This document shows, piece by piece, positions 56,364-64,000 of a stretch of 64,000 nucleotides of DNA. The position numbers were made by a program, and so were the translations under genes. How positions within the stretch are numbered: position 1 is the stretch's first letter; every line of letters begins with the position of its first letter. The notes under the pieces were generated by a model, which did no database searches, was not told the origin of the DNA, and was given only the letters and a program-made list of their open reading frames with translations. This DNA is from Bradyrhizobium diazoefficiens USDA 110 (GTDB taxonomy: Bacteria; Pseudomonadota; Alphaproteobacteria; Rhizobiales; Xanthobacteraceae): positions 7,612,001-7,676,000 of the forward strand of contig NC_004463.1 of the NCBI RefSeq assembly GCF_000011365.1. The letters are read 5' to 3'.

Positions 56364-57791
56364 ATGGATTTTTCGCGGATGTCGGATGGAATCCGGCTGC
56401 ATCACGCCTCTCTTCACCACGATGGGTACGATGGCGAGGACGAACAGAGCCCTGCGCCGAGTGCCCCGTTCGTGGCAGACGCGGTCGGCGGTGGCGCCCT
56501 AGTCCATCGTCCCGGCCCGTTTGCAGGTCCTGGAGCGCACCCCGCGAGCGCGAATACCCAGCATAATGACTCCGACCCGGTTCAATCCAAACATCCCACA
56601 TCGGGGGTCGACACGGGCGGCCACGCCGGCGACCACGCTGCGGCGGGTCTGGATGCTCCGTCCACGAAGCCTGCTGCCGGCGCATCCTATCCCGGGATGA
56701 GCATTGCTTCGGTCGAGAGTGGGGCGAACACGGCCGGGAACGGCGGGGATGGCCACTTTTACGGAGGGATCATTCACGCGTCCCTGTTGGTCTACGAACC
56801 GATCAACATCTCCGTGAGCCTGGGATACGGCTCGGTCGCTCTAGCCAACCAATCCAACAATTTGAATGTCGATCAATCCGCTTTTCAGATGGCCGGCGTC
56901 GGCGGCCATGGCGGCAACGACAACATTGCAGCGGGTGGGAGCGTCAGTACGTCGTTGGGCGCCGGCGTGATCGCGAGCGGCGACAACGGCGCCGGAAATG
57001 GGGGCAGCGGTTATTTTTCGGGTGCGATAGTGGACGCTCCCGTGGTGATCTATCATCCGATCAATATTGCGATGGCGGGTTCGGGCGGCACTGCGCATGC
57101 AAGTCAATCGAACACGGTCGACATCGATCAATCGGCCACTCAGATCGCGGGCGTCGGCGGAAGTGGCGGAAATGCCAATGTGGCCGCCGGCGGCAGCGTT
57201 ATCACGCTAGACCCCAGTTGGGGATCAAGCAACGGAGGGAGCATCTGGGACGTTCAAACGGGCGGAAGCCAGGCCGGCAATGGCGGCGACGGCGCGTTCT
57301 ACGGCGGGCTCGTCCATACTTCCTTCGTACTGTACGACCCGATCAACATCGCAGTCGCGGGCTATGGCTCCAACGTTCATTCGGTCCAGACAAATGACGC
57401 CTACGTGGATCAATCCATAGTTCAGATCGCCGGCATTGGCGGACACGGCGGCAACGGCAACGCCGCGGCGGGCGGCCATGCAAGCCTTCTTTCCCATGGC
57501 TTGTGGGGCGGCTCCGACACGATCGCGACCGGTTCGAACGGCGCAGGCAATGGCGGCAACGGCTATTTTGTCGGCAGCCTGATCGATGTCAGCGTCGCGA
57601 TCTATGCACCCATCAATATCGCAATCGCGGGTCCCCATTCGACAGCCCTAGCCGATCAGGTCAACAACGTGCACATCGACCAGAGTGCGGTCCAGATCGC
57701 CGGGCTTGGCGGGGACGGCGGCAACGGCAATCTCGCGCTGGGTGGCGATCTTTCCGCCCATCTTCTGTCGGATCTTCACCTGATGGGATAG
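56364..57791 (+). CDS. Glycine-rich four-repeat protein, probable type I secreted substrate
   Basis: I do not recognise a named family for this 475-residue protein. After a low-complexity N-terminus of about 110 residues (H, D, G, A, P) it has four tandem units of 86-94 residues. They start at AGNGG near residues 124, 210, 304 and 394. Each unit runs AGNGGxGxFxGxI, YxPINI, (V/I)DQS..Q(I/M)AG(V/I/L)GGxGGN and ends A.GG. There is no N-terminal signal peptide and no cysteine, as expected of type I substrates. GAGGGAGG lies six bases before the ATG at 56364; an upstream ATG at 56349 has no such site. The exporter genes follow at 58665 and 60398. Confidence 0.8.
   Translation: MDFSRMSDGIRLHHASLHHDGYDGEDEQSPAPSAPFVADAVGGGALVHRPGPFAGPGAHPASANTQHNDSDPVQSKHPTSGVDTGGHAGDHAAAGLDAPSTKPAAGASYPGMSIASVESGANTAGNGGDGHFYGGIIHASLLVYEPINISVSLGYGSVALANQSNNLNVDQSAFQMAGVGGHGGNDNIAAGGSVSTSLGAGVIASGDNGAGNGGSGYFSGAIVDAPVVIYHPINIAMAGSGGTAHASQSNTVDIDQSATQIAGVGGSGGNANVAAGGSVITLDPSWGSSNGGSIWDVQTGGSQAGNGGDGAFYGGLVHTSFVLYDPINIAVAGYGSNVHSVQTNDAYVDQSIVQIAGIGGHGGNGNAAAGGHASLLSHGLWGGSDTIATGSNGAGNGGNGYFVGSLIDVSVAIYAPINIAIAGPHSTALADQVNNVHIDQSAVQIAGLGGDGGNGNLALGGDLSAHLLSDLHLMG
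56733..57746 (+). repeat. Four tandem protein repeats (86-94 residues each)
   Basis: Unit starts are near bases 56733, 56991, 57273 and 57543. Each carries FYGG/FSGA/FYGG/FVGS, PINI and VDQS/IDQS/VDQS/IDQS cores at fixed distances. DNA divergence between units is high, so the repeats are old rather than recently amplified. A fifth, split copy of the motifs is in the neighbour gene at 58057. Confidence 0.85.
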
Positions 57792-58056
57792 CGAAACATC
57801 GCGCCGCTCGCACAAGCCCGATCGCGAGTTGCGTCGATACTCTGCGCATGCAAGCTCGCCCTGCGGACCCTCCCGGATGTTTCGAGCTCCGATGTTGTGC
57901 GACGAATGTCATACTTTCGTACGTAGGTCGACCAGACCGGATGGTGTCCGATTTGACATCTATCGCCATCGCGCTTGGGCGGATCAGACTTGCCGCGCGC
58001 GTCCGCCTGATCGGGATGGATGATGCACGAAAGCCAACAGAAAGCAGGAGGCTCAA

Positions 58057-58518
58057 ATGTTGCCCAAAGCGATCAACATCTCGGACTCGATCGGATTCAA
58101 ATCGATCAGCACCGGTGGTCAGAACGTCGGAAATGGCGGCGACGGCACCTTCAAGGGAGCCATCATCAGCAAGCCGACGCTCAACTTCGATCCAACCAAC
58201 AAGGCGGAAGGTGCCGACGTGCACGTGAGCACCGGCGATCACGTCAATCAGACGGCAGACTGGGATGCCGGCGGCGCCAACGCGCAGGCCTCGTTGTTTT
58301 CGAAGGCCCATGGCGGAGACGCCCAGTCGAACGGAAGCCAGAAATCCTACAGCGGTTACGATACCTCCAAGGTATACGCCAATACGGATGCGACCCAGAT
58401 CAACAAGCTCGCGGTGGACCAGCACCAAGAGGTCGTGGCCGGCATCGGCGGCAATGGCGGAGACGGTAACGCCGCGCTGGGCGGAGAAGTGAGCTTCCAT
58501 CTCGATACTTCTTTCTGA
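58057..58518 (+). CDS. Small glycine-rich relative of the four-repeat protein
   Basis: This 153-residue protein has one copy of the repeat split into two parts. NVGNGGDGTFKGAI and FDPTN come at about residues 23-48, and LAVDQHQEVVAGIGGNGGDGNAALGG at about 118-144. The middle is polar and rich in N, D and S. It ends in VSFHLDTSF, a hydrophobic/aromatic terminus such as type I secretion signals often have. AGGAGG sits six bases before the ATG. Presumed a second substrate or partner of the same exporter. No homologue is recognised. Confidence 0.75.
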   Translation: MLPKAINISDSIGFKSISTGGQNVGNGGDGTFKGAIISKPTLNFDPTNKAEGADVHVSTGDHVNQTADWDAGGANAQASLFSKAHGGDAQSNGSQKSYSGYDTSKVYANTDATQINKLAVDQHQEVVAGIGGNGGDGNAALGGEVSFHLDTSF

Positions 58519-58543
58519 CCACCGGCTCGTCCGACTGGCAGGG

Positions 58544-58565
58544 ACCGGTGGCCGCCGCCACCGGT
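58544..58565. terminator. Hairpin between substrate and exporter genes
   Basis: ACCGGTGGC-CGCC-GCCACCGGT has a perfect 9-bp G+C-rich stem and a 4-base loop, 25 bases after the stop at 58518. No T-run follows, so it may be a partial terminator or an mRNA-stabilising hairpin that lowers expression of the exporter relative to its substrates. Confidence 0.55.
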
Positions 58566-58664
58566 CTGAAGTTCGAGCCAATACCCCGCCGATACGATAC
58601 CGTTGGCAGACGACGTTGGCCATCGGTCAAGTGCACCGGACCTCGATTTCAGGCGGTGACGATC

Positions 58665-60401
58665 ATGCTGATGCCGCCCATTCGGTTGCCCATCCTGCCG
58701 CAGGTCCGGACGCCACTGCACGCAGCCCTCCGGTCCTGTGTGGGACCACTGGGTCTCGTATTCGCATATAGTTGCAGCTACAACCTGCTTCTGTTTGCGC
58801 CCTCCATCTATCTTCTTCAGATCTACGACCGGGTGTTGTCGAGCCGGAGCGGCGAGACGTTGCTCCTGCTCACGCTCATTGTCGCGATCACGGTGGTCGT
58901 CGGCGGCGTCTTTGATGCATTGCGGCGCGCCGTCCTGGGACGCCTCGGCGCCTGGCTCGACGATCGCCTTCGTCCCTGCGTGATTTCGGCCGGCCTCGAA
59001 TCGGCGCTTCGCAGCGATTGGACGCAAGCATCGGGCGCATATCGGGATCTCACCGTGCTGCGCCAGTTCGTCGAATCCGGCGCATCTCCGATGCTGTTCG
59101 ACGCGCTCTGGGCGCCCTTGTTCCTCCTTGTCCTCGTTCTGATCCATCCCCTGCTCGGCGTGGTGGGCGCCTGCTGCGTCGCCTTCCTGTTCGCGCTCAC
59201 GGTTGCCGGAGAGCTGGTCACGGAAGACGTTCTGCTCAGATCCGGCGCCGCGCTATCCAGAAGCTGCGGCCGCCTCCAGACTGCAGCGAGCAACATCCAC
59301 ATGATCCGCGCCATGGGAATGCTCGATAGCGCTGCGCGCATGATCCACCGTGACGCGCAGCACGCCCGCAGAGAGCACGATGTGGCACTCCGGCGAGGCG
59401 AGATCGTCTCACTGGCCGCCAAGCCGGTTCGCGCGCTGTCGCAGGTCCTGATCATGGGGGCTGCCGCATGGCTCGTCCTCGATCACGGGAAGAGTCCGGC
59501 AATCATCTTTGCTTCCACGCTGATGTTCAGCCGGGCGCTCGCGCCGGTCGAAAGTGCGGTCGCAGGCTGGAAATCGCTCGTGACGGCCGTGAGCGCTTGT
59601 CAGCGGCTCGGCGCACTTCTCGCCGCATTCCCCGTCGCCCGGCAGCAGAGCCCAGAGGTTTCTCCGCTGCAGGCGCGAAGCGGCCTCGTCGTCGACAATG
59701 TTGACGTGAGGCTTGCGGGGACCAACCATCTGCTCCTGAACGGCGTCTCGTTCAGCCTCATGCCCGGAGAATGCCTTGGCATCATCGGTCCGTCCGGGTC
59801 AGGCAAGTCCTTGCTCGGCCAGGTGATCGCCGGGCTGTCGATGCCAACGCATGGCCGTGTCGTCCTCGACAATACCGACGTCTCGCTGTTTCGCGAGGGC
59901 CTAAAAGGCGACCGCCTCGGATATCTCCCCCAGGACATCAACCTCCTCGGCGACACGATCAACGACATCATCGCACGCCTTGACGATGCCGATCGGCGGA
60001 AGGTCATCGAAGCGGCCAAGCTCGTCGGTATCCATGGGGCGATCATGCGCTTGCCGCTGGGTTACGACACGGTGGTTCAGAGTGAAGCAACCTTCTCGCG
60101 CGGGTATCGGCAGCGCCTCGGTCTTGCCCGCGCCTTTTTCGGCAGTCCACGCCTCATCGTTCTCGACGAACCCAACGCCAGCCTCGACTACGGGGGCGAG
60201 CGAATGCTCCTGGATGCCATCGAGCGCATGAAGCTCGCAGGCGTCATCCTTGTCGTCATCACTCACCGGATGGGTCTTCTCGCCGCCACGGACAAGATTG
60301 CCATCATGGAGGACGGTGCGGTCGCCGCGTTCGGCGACAGCGAGGACATCTTTGAACGGCACCTGAGCCGACCCCAGGTTACTTCACAGATAGCGCCATG
60401 A
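58665..60401 (+). CDS. Type I secretion ABC permease/ATPase (PrtD-like)
   Basis: This 578-residue half-transporter has membrane helices in about 25-280 (LVFAYSCSYNLLLFAPSIYLLQIYDRVLSSRS, typical of PrtD/HlyB family) and a nucleotide-binding domain with Walker A GPSGSGKS (375-382), Q-loop YLPQD and Walker B LIVLDEP (497-503). The ABC signature, normally LSGGQ, reads FSRGY (477-481): two key glycine/serine positions are altered. No N-terminal C39 peptidase is present. The start at 58665 (MLMPPIRLP) is the best candidate; other in-frame starts lie close by. Its stop overlaps the membrane-fusion gene by four bases. Confidence 0.88.
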   Translation: MLMPPIRLPILPQVRTPLHAALRSCVGPLGLVFAYSCSYNLLLFAPSIYLLQIYDRVLSSRSGETLLLLTLIVAITVVVGGVFDALRRAVLGRLGAWLDDRLRPCVISAGLESALRSDWTQASGAYRDLTVLRQFVESGASPMLFDALWAPLFLLVLVLIHPLLGVVGACCVAFLFALTVAGELVTEDVLLRSGAALSRSCGRLQTAASNIHMIRAMGMLDSAARMIHRDAQHARREHDVALRRGEIVSLAAKPVRALSQVLIMGAAAWLVLDHGKSPAIIFASTLMFSRALAPVESAVAGWKSLVTAVSACQRLGALLAAFPVARQQSPEVSPLQARSGLVVDNVDVRLAGTNHLLLNGVSFSLMPGECLGIIGPSGSGKSLLGQVIAGLSMPTHGRVVLDNTDVSLFREGLKGDRLGYLPQDINLLGDTINDIIARLDDADRRKVIEAAKLVGIHGAIMRLPLGYDTVVQSEATFSRGYRQRLGLARAFFGSPRLIVLDEPNASLDYGGERMLLDAIERMKLAGVILVVITHRMGLLAATDKIAIMEDGAVAAFGDSEDIFERHLSRPQVTSQIAP

Positions 60402-61870
60402 TTTGGAACTCTCTCACCATCTGGAAACTTCCCGCCGTCTCGAGACTTCCCATGATCTGGGACCAGCTCGTGCGAGCGCCGGCGCCCCACCCACCCGCTC
60501 GGCGATTTGGCGTCGTGGTGACCGCAATCGACGATTTCGAGCCTCTGGAATTTCCATGGTGCTCGACGCCCACGCCGACCTCTCCGCGCGGAAGGCTCCG
60601 CGGCATCACCGTCGCGGGCAATCTGCTGGTGCTCTGCTTCATGCTGGGGCTTGGTACATGGGCGAGCCTCGCGCCTCTCGAAAGCGCCGCGATCGCGTCT
60701 GGCGTCCTGGAATCGGAATCGAGCCGCAAGACGATCCAGCATCTGGAAGGCGGTATCATCAGGAAGATCCTGGTTTCGGATGGCGATATCGTGCGCAGCG
60801 GCCAAACGCTGATCGCGCTGGACGACACCCGGGCCGGCTCGGAGATGCAAAGCCTCCAAGGTCAATTTTGGGATGCAGCTGCTCGTGCCGCACGGCTTCA
60901 AGCCGAGCAGCAGAGATTCGAGAGGATCGCAATCCCGGACGCGCTGGAACAGGACAGCAGGCAGAACGGAGTGGCCGCCGCTGCGGTGTCGGCGCAGCAG
61001 TTCATTTTTCAGGCACGCATGCAAGTTCACGAGTCGCAGCTTGCGGTCATTCGCGAACGAAGGCATCAAGTCGAGAAGGAGATCGAAGGTCTCAAGGCTC
61101 AGGAAACCGCCACCGGGCAGCGGGTCGACATCGTTCGGGAGGAACTGGATATGGTCGCGACCCTCGTCAACAAGGGGCTCGAACGGCGGCCGCGGCTTCT
61201 GAACCTGCAGCGGGAGCTGGCCGACGTCGAGGGCCGCCGCGGCGAGATCGCCGCGCAGATTGCCCGCGCCGGGCAGGTCATCAGCGAACAGCAGGCCACA
61301 TTGTTCAAGCTCGAGAGCGAGAGGCAGAACGAGATCGCACAGTCGCTTCGTGAAGCACAGAACCAGATATTCCAGCTCCGCGAGCGGTTGCTTGCGGCCA
61401 GGGATCAGCTATCGCGAACGGAGGTCAAGGCGCCCGAGGACGGCGTGATAACCGATCTGCGGGTTCATACAGCCGGCGGTGTCATCGGAGCAGGTGCTCC
61501 GCTCATGGACCTAGTGCCCCGGCAAGACCGTCTCATCGTAACCGCGCGCCTGAGGCCCGAGGACATCGATGTGGTTCATCCCGGCCTCAGTGCCGAGGTT
61601 CACCTCGTACCGTACAATCAGCGTCGCGTGCCTCGCCTGAAGGGAACCGTCGTGCACATATCCGCAGACCGGCTCCTCGACAAGCGTACCGACCAGCCAT
61701 ACTACGCGACAAAGATCCGGATCGACGATGGGCAGATCGCGGCAAACGACATCCAGATCGTCCCCGGCATGCCGGTTCAAGTGTTCATCACGACCGGGCG
61801 AGGCACCGTGGCTCTCTACGCGCTCAGGCCCCTGCTCGACAGCTTCCGTGGTGCATTCAGAGAGGACTAA
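60398..61870 (+). CDS. Type I secretion membrane-fusion protein (HlyD/PrtE family)
   Basis: This 490-residue protein has a long cytoplasmic N-terminus (about 68 residues, longer than usual), one membrane helix (69-91, GITVAGNLLVLCFMLGLGTW), a lipoyl-like half (TIQHLEGGIIRKILVSDG), a long coiled coil to about 340, and the second half with TEVKAPEDGVITDLRVHTAGGVI. It links the ABC protein to an outer-membrane channel of TolC type; no such gene is in the window. The ATG overlaps the ABC stop (ATGA). Confidence 0.9.
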   Translation: MIWNSLTIWKLPAVSRLPMIWDQLVRAPAPHPPARRFGVVVTAIDDFEPLEFPWCSTPTPTSPRGRLRGITVAGNLLVLCFMLGLGTWASLAPLESAAIASGVLESESSRKTIQHLEGGIIRKILVSDGDIVRSGQTLIALDDTRAGSEMQSLQGQFWDAAARAARLQAEQQRFERIAIPDALEQDSRQNGVAAAAVSAQQFIFQARMQVHESQLAVIRERRHQVEKEIEGLKAQETATGQRVDIVREELDMVATLVNKGLERRPRLLNLQRELADVEGRRGEIAAQIARAGQVISEQQATLFKLESERQNEIAQSLREAQNQIFQLRERLLAARDQLSRTEVKAPEDGVITDLRVHTAGGVIGAGAPLMDLVPRQDRLIVTARLRPEDIDVVHPGLSAEVHLVPYNQRRVPRLKGTVVHISADRLLDKRTDQPYYATKIRIDDGQIAANDIQIVPGMPVQVFITTGRGTVALYALRPLLDSFRGAFRED

Positions 61871-61907
61871 AGCGCGATGAGATTGGGATGAATCGTCATC
61901 GCGCTTT
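61869..61907 (+). terminator. Hairpin terminator after the secretion operon
   Basis: AAAGCGCGATGA and TCATCGCGCTTT are perfect 12-bp arms around a 15-base loop, beginning at the stop codon of the membrane-fusion gene. The A-rich and T-rich ends suit a bidirectional terminator between this gene and the convergent regulator. The sequence also looks like a known type of Bradyrhizobium palindromic repeat (from memory). Confidence 0.7.
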
Positions 61908-61920
61908 AGGTTGTTGTTGG

Positions 61921-62015
61921 AGCATGATCTCCACGCAAACGCGTTCCGCGTTTGTCGCGAGGGAGAACCGCTGCGCACCTTGCGTTAACGCGGCCCTCCG
62001 GGTCCGGATCATGCT
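61921..62015. repeat. Nested palindromic repeat element
   Basis: AGCATGATC at 61921-61929 pairs with GATCATGCT at 62007-62015. Inside it CAAACGCG-TTC-CGCGTTTG at 61936-61954 is a perfect 8-bp hairpin. The right arm ends one base before the stop codon of the convergent regulator gene. Similar AGCATGATC/GATCATGCT elements are dispersed in Bradyrhizobium genomes as far as I recall; not checked. Confidence 0.6.
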
Positions 62016-62801
62016 TTAGGTCTCCGGCATTAGAGCCGCACCGGGGTCGTGATCGCGACTCTGCGCGGGCAACCGGCCGCGCCAGCGGAGGACGGCTTCC
62101 GTGCGATTGTGCGCAGCACATTTCCTCATGATATGCTGAATGTGCATTTTGACTGTGCTTTCCGAGAGGCCCAATTTGGCGGCGATCAGCTTGTTGGGCA
62201 GGCCGAGCTCCAGTTCCGCCAGAACCTGTTGCTCACGAGGCGTGAGATCGGTCACGCTCCTCCTGTCGATAGCCACTCTGGCTCCCTCGTTAATCAGATA
62301 TGCGGGCACAAGCCCGCGCGCATCCGGTGGCTCGAAATCCGTTATCCTGTTCATCCTGGCCACGGGCAACGGCCTGTAGGCGCCGCCGACAAGAACAAGG
62401 CGCAGGCCTGCTATGGCGATCTCGATCGGTAGCGAGGTGGAAAGAAAGCCGCGCACGCCCCGCTGCATCGCGGCCTGCACGGTCGGTTCGTCGTCATGGT
62501 TTGAGAGGACAACAGTGGCGGCGTTGGGACAACACTCCGCAACGAAGGCGAGATCGTCCTCAACCGAGGGATCGCCGATGGGCTTGTCCGCGATACTCAG
62601 CATCACCAGACGAACATCGCGGGCTGACGTGCAGTCCAGGCCTTGGACCGTTGCCATGTCAAGGATCTCAAGTTCGTCCAACTCCCTCCTGAGGACGTGC
62701 AGAATGCATGTACGAGGCAACACGAGCGGCTCGATGATCACCAGAACCGGCAAGTGAAGCGATTCATTGAGCCGCTTTGACGTGTTGATTATGTCGTGCA
62801 T
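62016..62801 (-). CDS. LuxR/NarL-type regulator with atypical receiver domain
   Basis: This 261-residue protein has a C-terminal LuxR helix-turn-helix (about 184-240: LTPREQQVLAELELGLPNKLIAAKLGLSESTVKMHIQHIM) and an N-terminal receiver-like fold. The strand where the phospho-accepting Asp belongs reads VRLVMLSIADKP, so Ser stands at the usual Asp position, and the acidic pair at the N-terminus (VLVIIEP) is reduced. It is likely phosphorylation-independent. It is convergent with the secretion operon and may regulate it. Confidence 0.82.
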   Translation of the reverse strand: MHDIINTSKRLNESLHLPVLVIIEPLVLPRTCILHVLRRELDELEILDMATVQGLDCTSARDVRLVMLSIADKPIGDPSVEDDLAFVAECCPNAATVVLSNHDDEPTVQAAMQRGVRGFLSTSLPIEIAIAGLRLVLVGGAYRPLPVARMNRITDFEPPDARGLVPAYLINEGARVAIDRRSVTDLTPREQQVLAELELGLPNKLIAAKLGLSESTVKMHIQHIMRKCAAHNRTEAVLRWRGRLPAQSRDHDPGAALMPET

Positions 62802-63014
62802 GATGCCCTCGAGATGAAACGAATTTCCGCTATATTCCCATTCCGTATTGCGTCTCCCGTGCTGCTGCGTTCATCCTGAATGCATCATCACGAGAGCGGC
62901 GCAGTGCCGCCGTTAGTGCCGCATCCACTGCGGGATCACTTGACACCTGGGTGGAAATTCTTTCCGCTCAAATCATTTTGGCGTGTACCGCGCGGTGGCG
63001 CAGTCGACGCATCC

Positions 63015-63599
63015 CTAATTGCAGATATTTCGATACGCCGTTGAGGCCGCCGACCCTGACCTACCGTCGACGACGTATGCTTCATCCTCCTTCACGAGAT
63101 ACAGAAACGGCCGCTCTCCAGTCTCGCCGCCTGACGCGCTTCTTCCTTTCACGCGCCCGCAAATCGTATCCACGCGGCGTCCAAGCATGTTCTTTCGCAT
63201 TGCGCGCTTCACGTCGCTGAGTTCGACCGTCTCCGGATCCCCCATCTGCGTCGCGATCGCAACCTTCGCCTTGTCCAGAGCACGATCCGACATTTCCGCG
63301 GTCCGTTCGGGTGCCGGGACGCTGATCCTCGTCCGCGGGGACGCCGCTTTGGCAAGATCGGTCGATCCGCGTTTCTTCGGAGTTGATGTCTTGCCGGGCC
63401 TTGCCTGCGTTGCGGAATTCGATCTGACAACCGCAGGCTCTGGCGCCAACGCAGTCGGCATTGGCTGCGCGGGTTGGGCGACAGCGCCCCTGTCGAAACA
63501 GGGTCGTGACGCGCACCCGAGGAAATACCCCCGGGACGGCGCGAACCAGCCAAAGCCGATCAGGACTCCTGCCAGCACTCCGACAAATAGCAGTCCCAT
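63015..63599 (-). CDS. Small membrane-anchored hypothetical protein
   Basis: This 194-residue protein begins with a single hydrophobic anchor (MGLLFVGVLAGVLIGFGWFA). A long Pro/Ala/Arg/Ser-rich linker follows (about 40-105), then a compact C-terminal domain of about 85 residues with DTICGRVKGRSASGGETGERPFLYL. The domain sits outside the cytoplasm if the anchor is N-in. The family is a conserved hypothetical group in rhizobia as far as I know; its function is unknown. It is divergent from the end of the window and 213 bp upstream of the LuxR-type gene. Confidence 0.65.
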   Translation of the reverse strand: MGLLFVGVLAGVLIGFGWFAPSRGYFLGCASRPCFDRGAVAQPAQPMPTALAPEPAVVRSNSATQARPGKTSTPKKRGSTDLAKAASPRTRISVPAPERTAEMSDRALDKAKVAIATQMGDPETVELSDVKRAMRKNMLGRRVDTICGRVKGRSASGGETGERPFLYLVKEDEAYVVDGRSGSAASTAYRNICN

Positions 63600-64000
63600 C
63601 CGATTCCCCTCCTCGGGAGCTCGGCTCGCACTCGTAACTAGGACTAATTCCGCGCTGGTGATCTATCTGTTGCGCAAAAGCATTAAGCGCCCATTAAGCG
63701 CGCGCCGTTGTCCGGCCCATGCCTGGATGGACGGATTAGATCGGACTCCAGACCCGTGCCGCGATGATCGCAAAAGGCCAATCGTGAAAGCAATCATGGC
63801 CGATTTGGTCCGCTCTCGGACCATTCTGCAACTTGCGAGTTCGTCCGAAGGTTTGCACCACCAAACGCTGCCAATCGCCGACTTAGGGCCTTCAGGCAAG
63901 TTTCGGAGCACGCACCAGCTTCGTACCAGAACCGGCGTCAACGAAACGCAACGAAAGCACTTGGACCCGAACAAAACCGCAGGAGATCAACGGATCTGAC
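63600..64000. other. Right-edge intergenic region, no gene seen
   Basis: The last 400 bases hold only weak open frames on both strands that overlap each other and resemble nothing known. A plus-strand frame that ends at 63999 is antisense to the hypothetical gene before it. No promoter, terminator or RNA gene was recognised, though the promoter of the gene at 63599 must lie here. Confidence 0.5.

Noticed and set aside
57955..58056. TTGACA as a -35 box before the small glycine-rich gene
   Set aside because: No acceptable -10 element follows at 16-18 bases, so a promoter is not claimed.
63019..63999. A 326-codon plus-strand frame reaching the right edge
   Set aside because: Most of it is antisense to the gene at 63015-63599 and the rest has no protein-like features.
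1..64000. CRISPR arrays, tRNA or rRNA genes
   Set aside because: No regular short direct repeats with spacers, no cloverleaf-like sequence and no rRNA stretch were found on reading; short RNAs could be missed without a covariance search.

Overview
The window looks like a piece of an alphaproteobacterial chromosome, most probably Bradyrhizobium or a close relative. The reasons are high G+C, a complete rhizobial-type hydrogen-uptake (hup/hyp) cluster in the gene order known from Bradyrhizobium, a HupN-type nickel permease, and short palindromic intergenic repeats of the kind common in that genus. No rRNA, tRNA or CRISPR was seen. The genus is an inference from gene content, not a measured match.

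Layout. 1-4362: the end of a family-5 ABC solute-binding protein, an ECF41-like sigma factor with a small partner gene, and a DHA2 drug-efflux pump. 4363-5200: gene-free, probably a dispersed repeat. 5201-7982: a visibly AT-richer islet with a GIY-YIG nuclease-like gene, a zinc-ribbon/PIN-like gene and a truncated integrase. 8025-29051 (minus strand): the hydrogenase locus hupUV-hupSLCDF-hupGHIJK-hypABFCDE-hypX-hupR-hupT. 29119-33755: a DUF3422 membrane protein, a chemoreceptor, and a second HupC-type cytochrome b on the plus strand. 33756-37184: TonB receptor plus HupN nickel permease behind a perfect NikR-type operator. 37484-42783: divergent modD and modABC, with modC running in frame into a DUF2478 domain. 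41665-46923 (minus): a small-molecule metabolism/stress operon (isochorismatase-like, XapX, amidohydrolase, DoxX, VOC protein) whose last gene, an alginate-export-type porin, is cut where it meets the mod locus. 47238-55733: hydrolases, VOC dioxygenase, MBL hydrolase, MFS exporter and AraC/LysR regulators. 56364-63599: two glycine-rich repeat proteins, a type I secretion ABC transporter and membrane-fusion protein, a LuxR-type regulator and a small anchored protein.

How the genes work together. HupSL with cytochrome b HupC oxidises H2 and feeds the quinone pool. HupD/F/G/H/I/J/K and HypA-F plus HypX mature the NiFe enzyme, and HupN with the TonB receptor supply nickel. HupUV is the cytoplasmic H2 sensor acting through kinase HupT on the sigma-54 activator HupR; two -24/-12 elements lie upstream of hupS and hupG. 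HupS has the two extra cysteines of the oxygen-tolerant proximal cluster.

The best candidate for an undescribed system is 56364-61870: a four-repeat glycine-rich protein and a one-repeat relative encoded directly before their apparent dedicated type I exporter. Its ATPase has an aberrant ABC signature, and a hairpin separates the substrate genes from the transporter genes.
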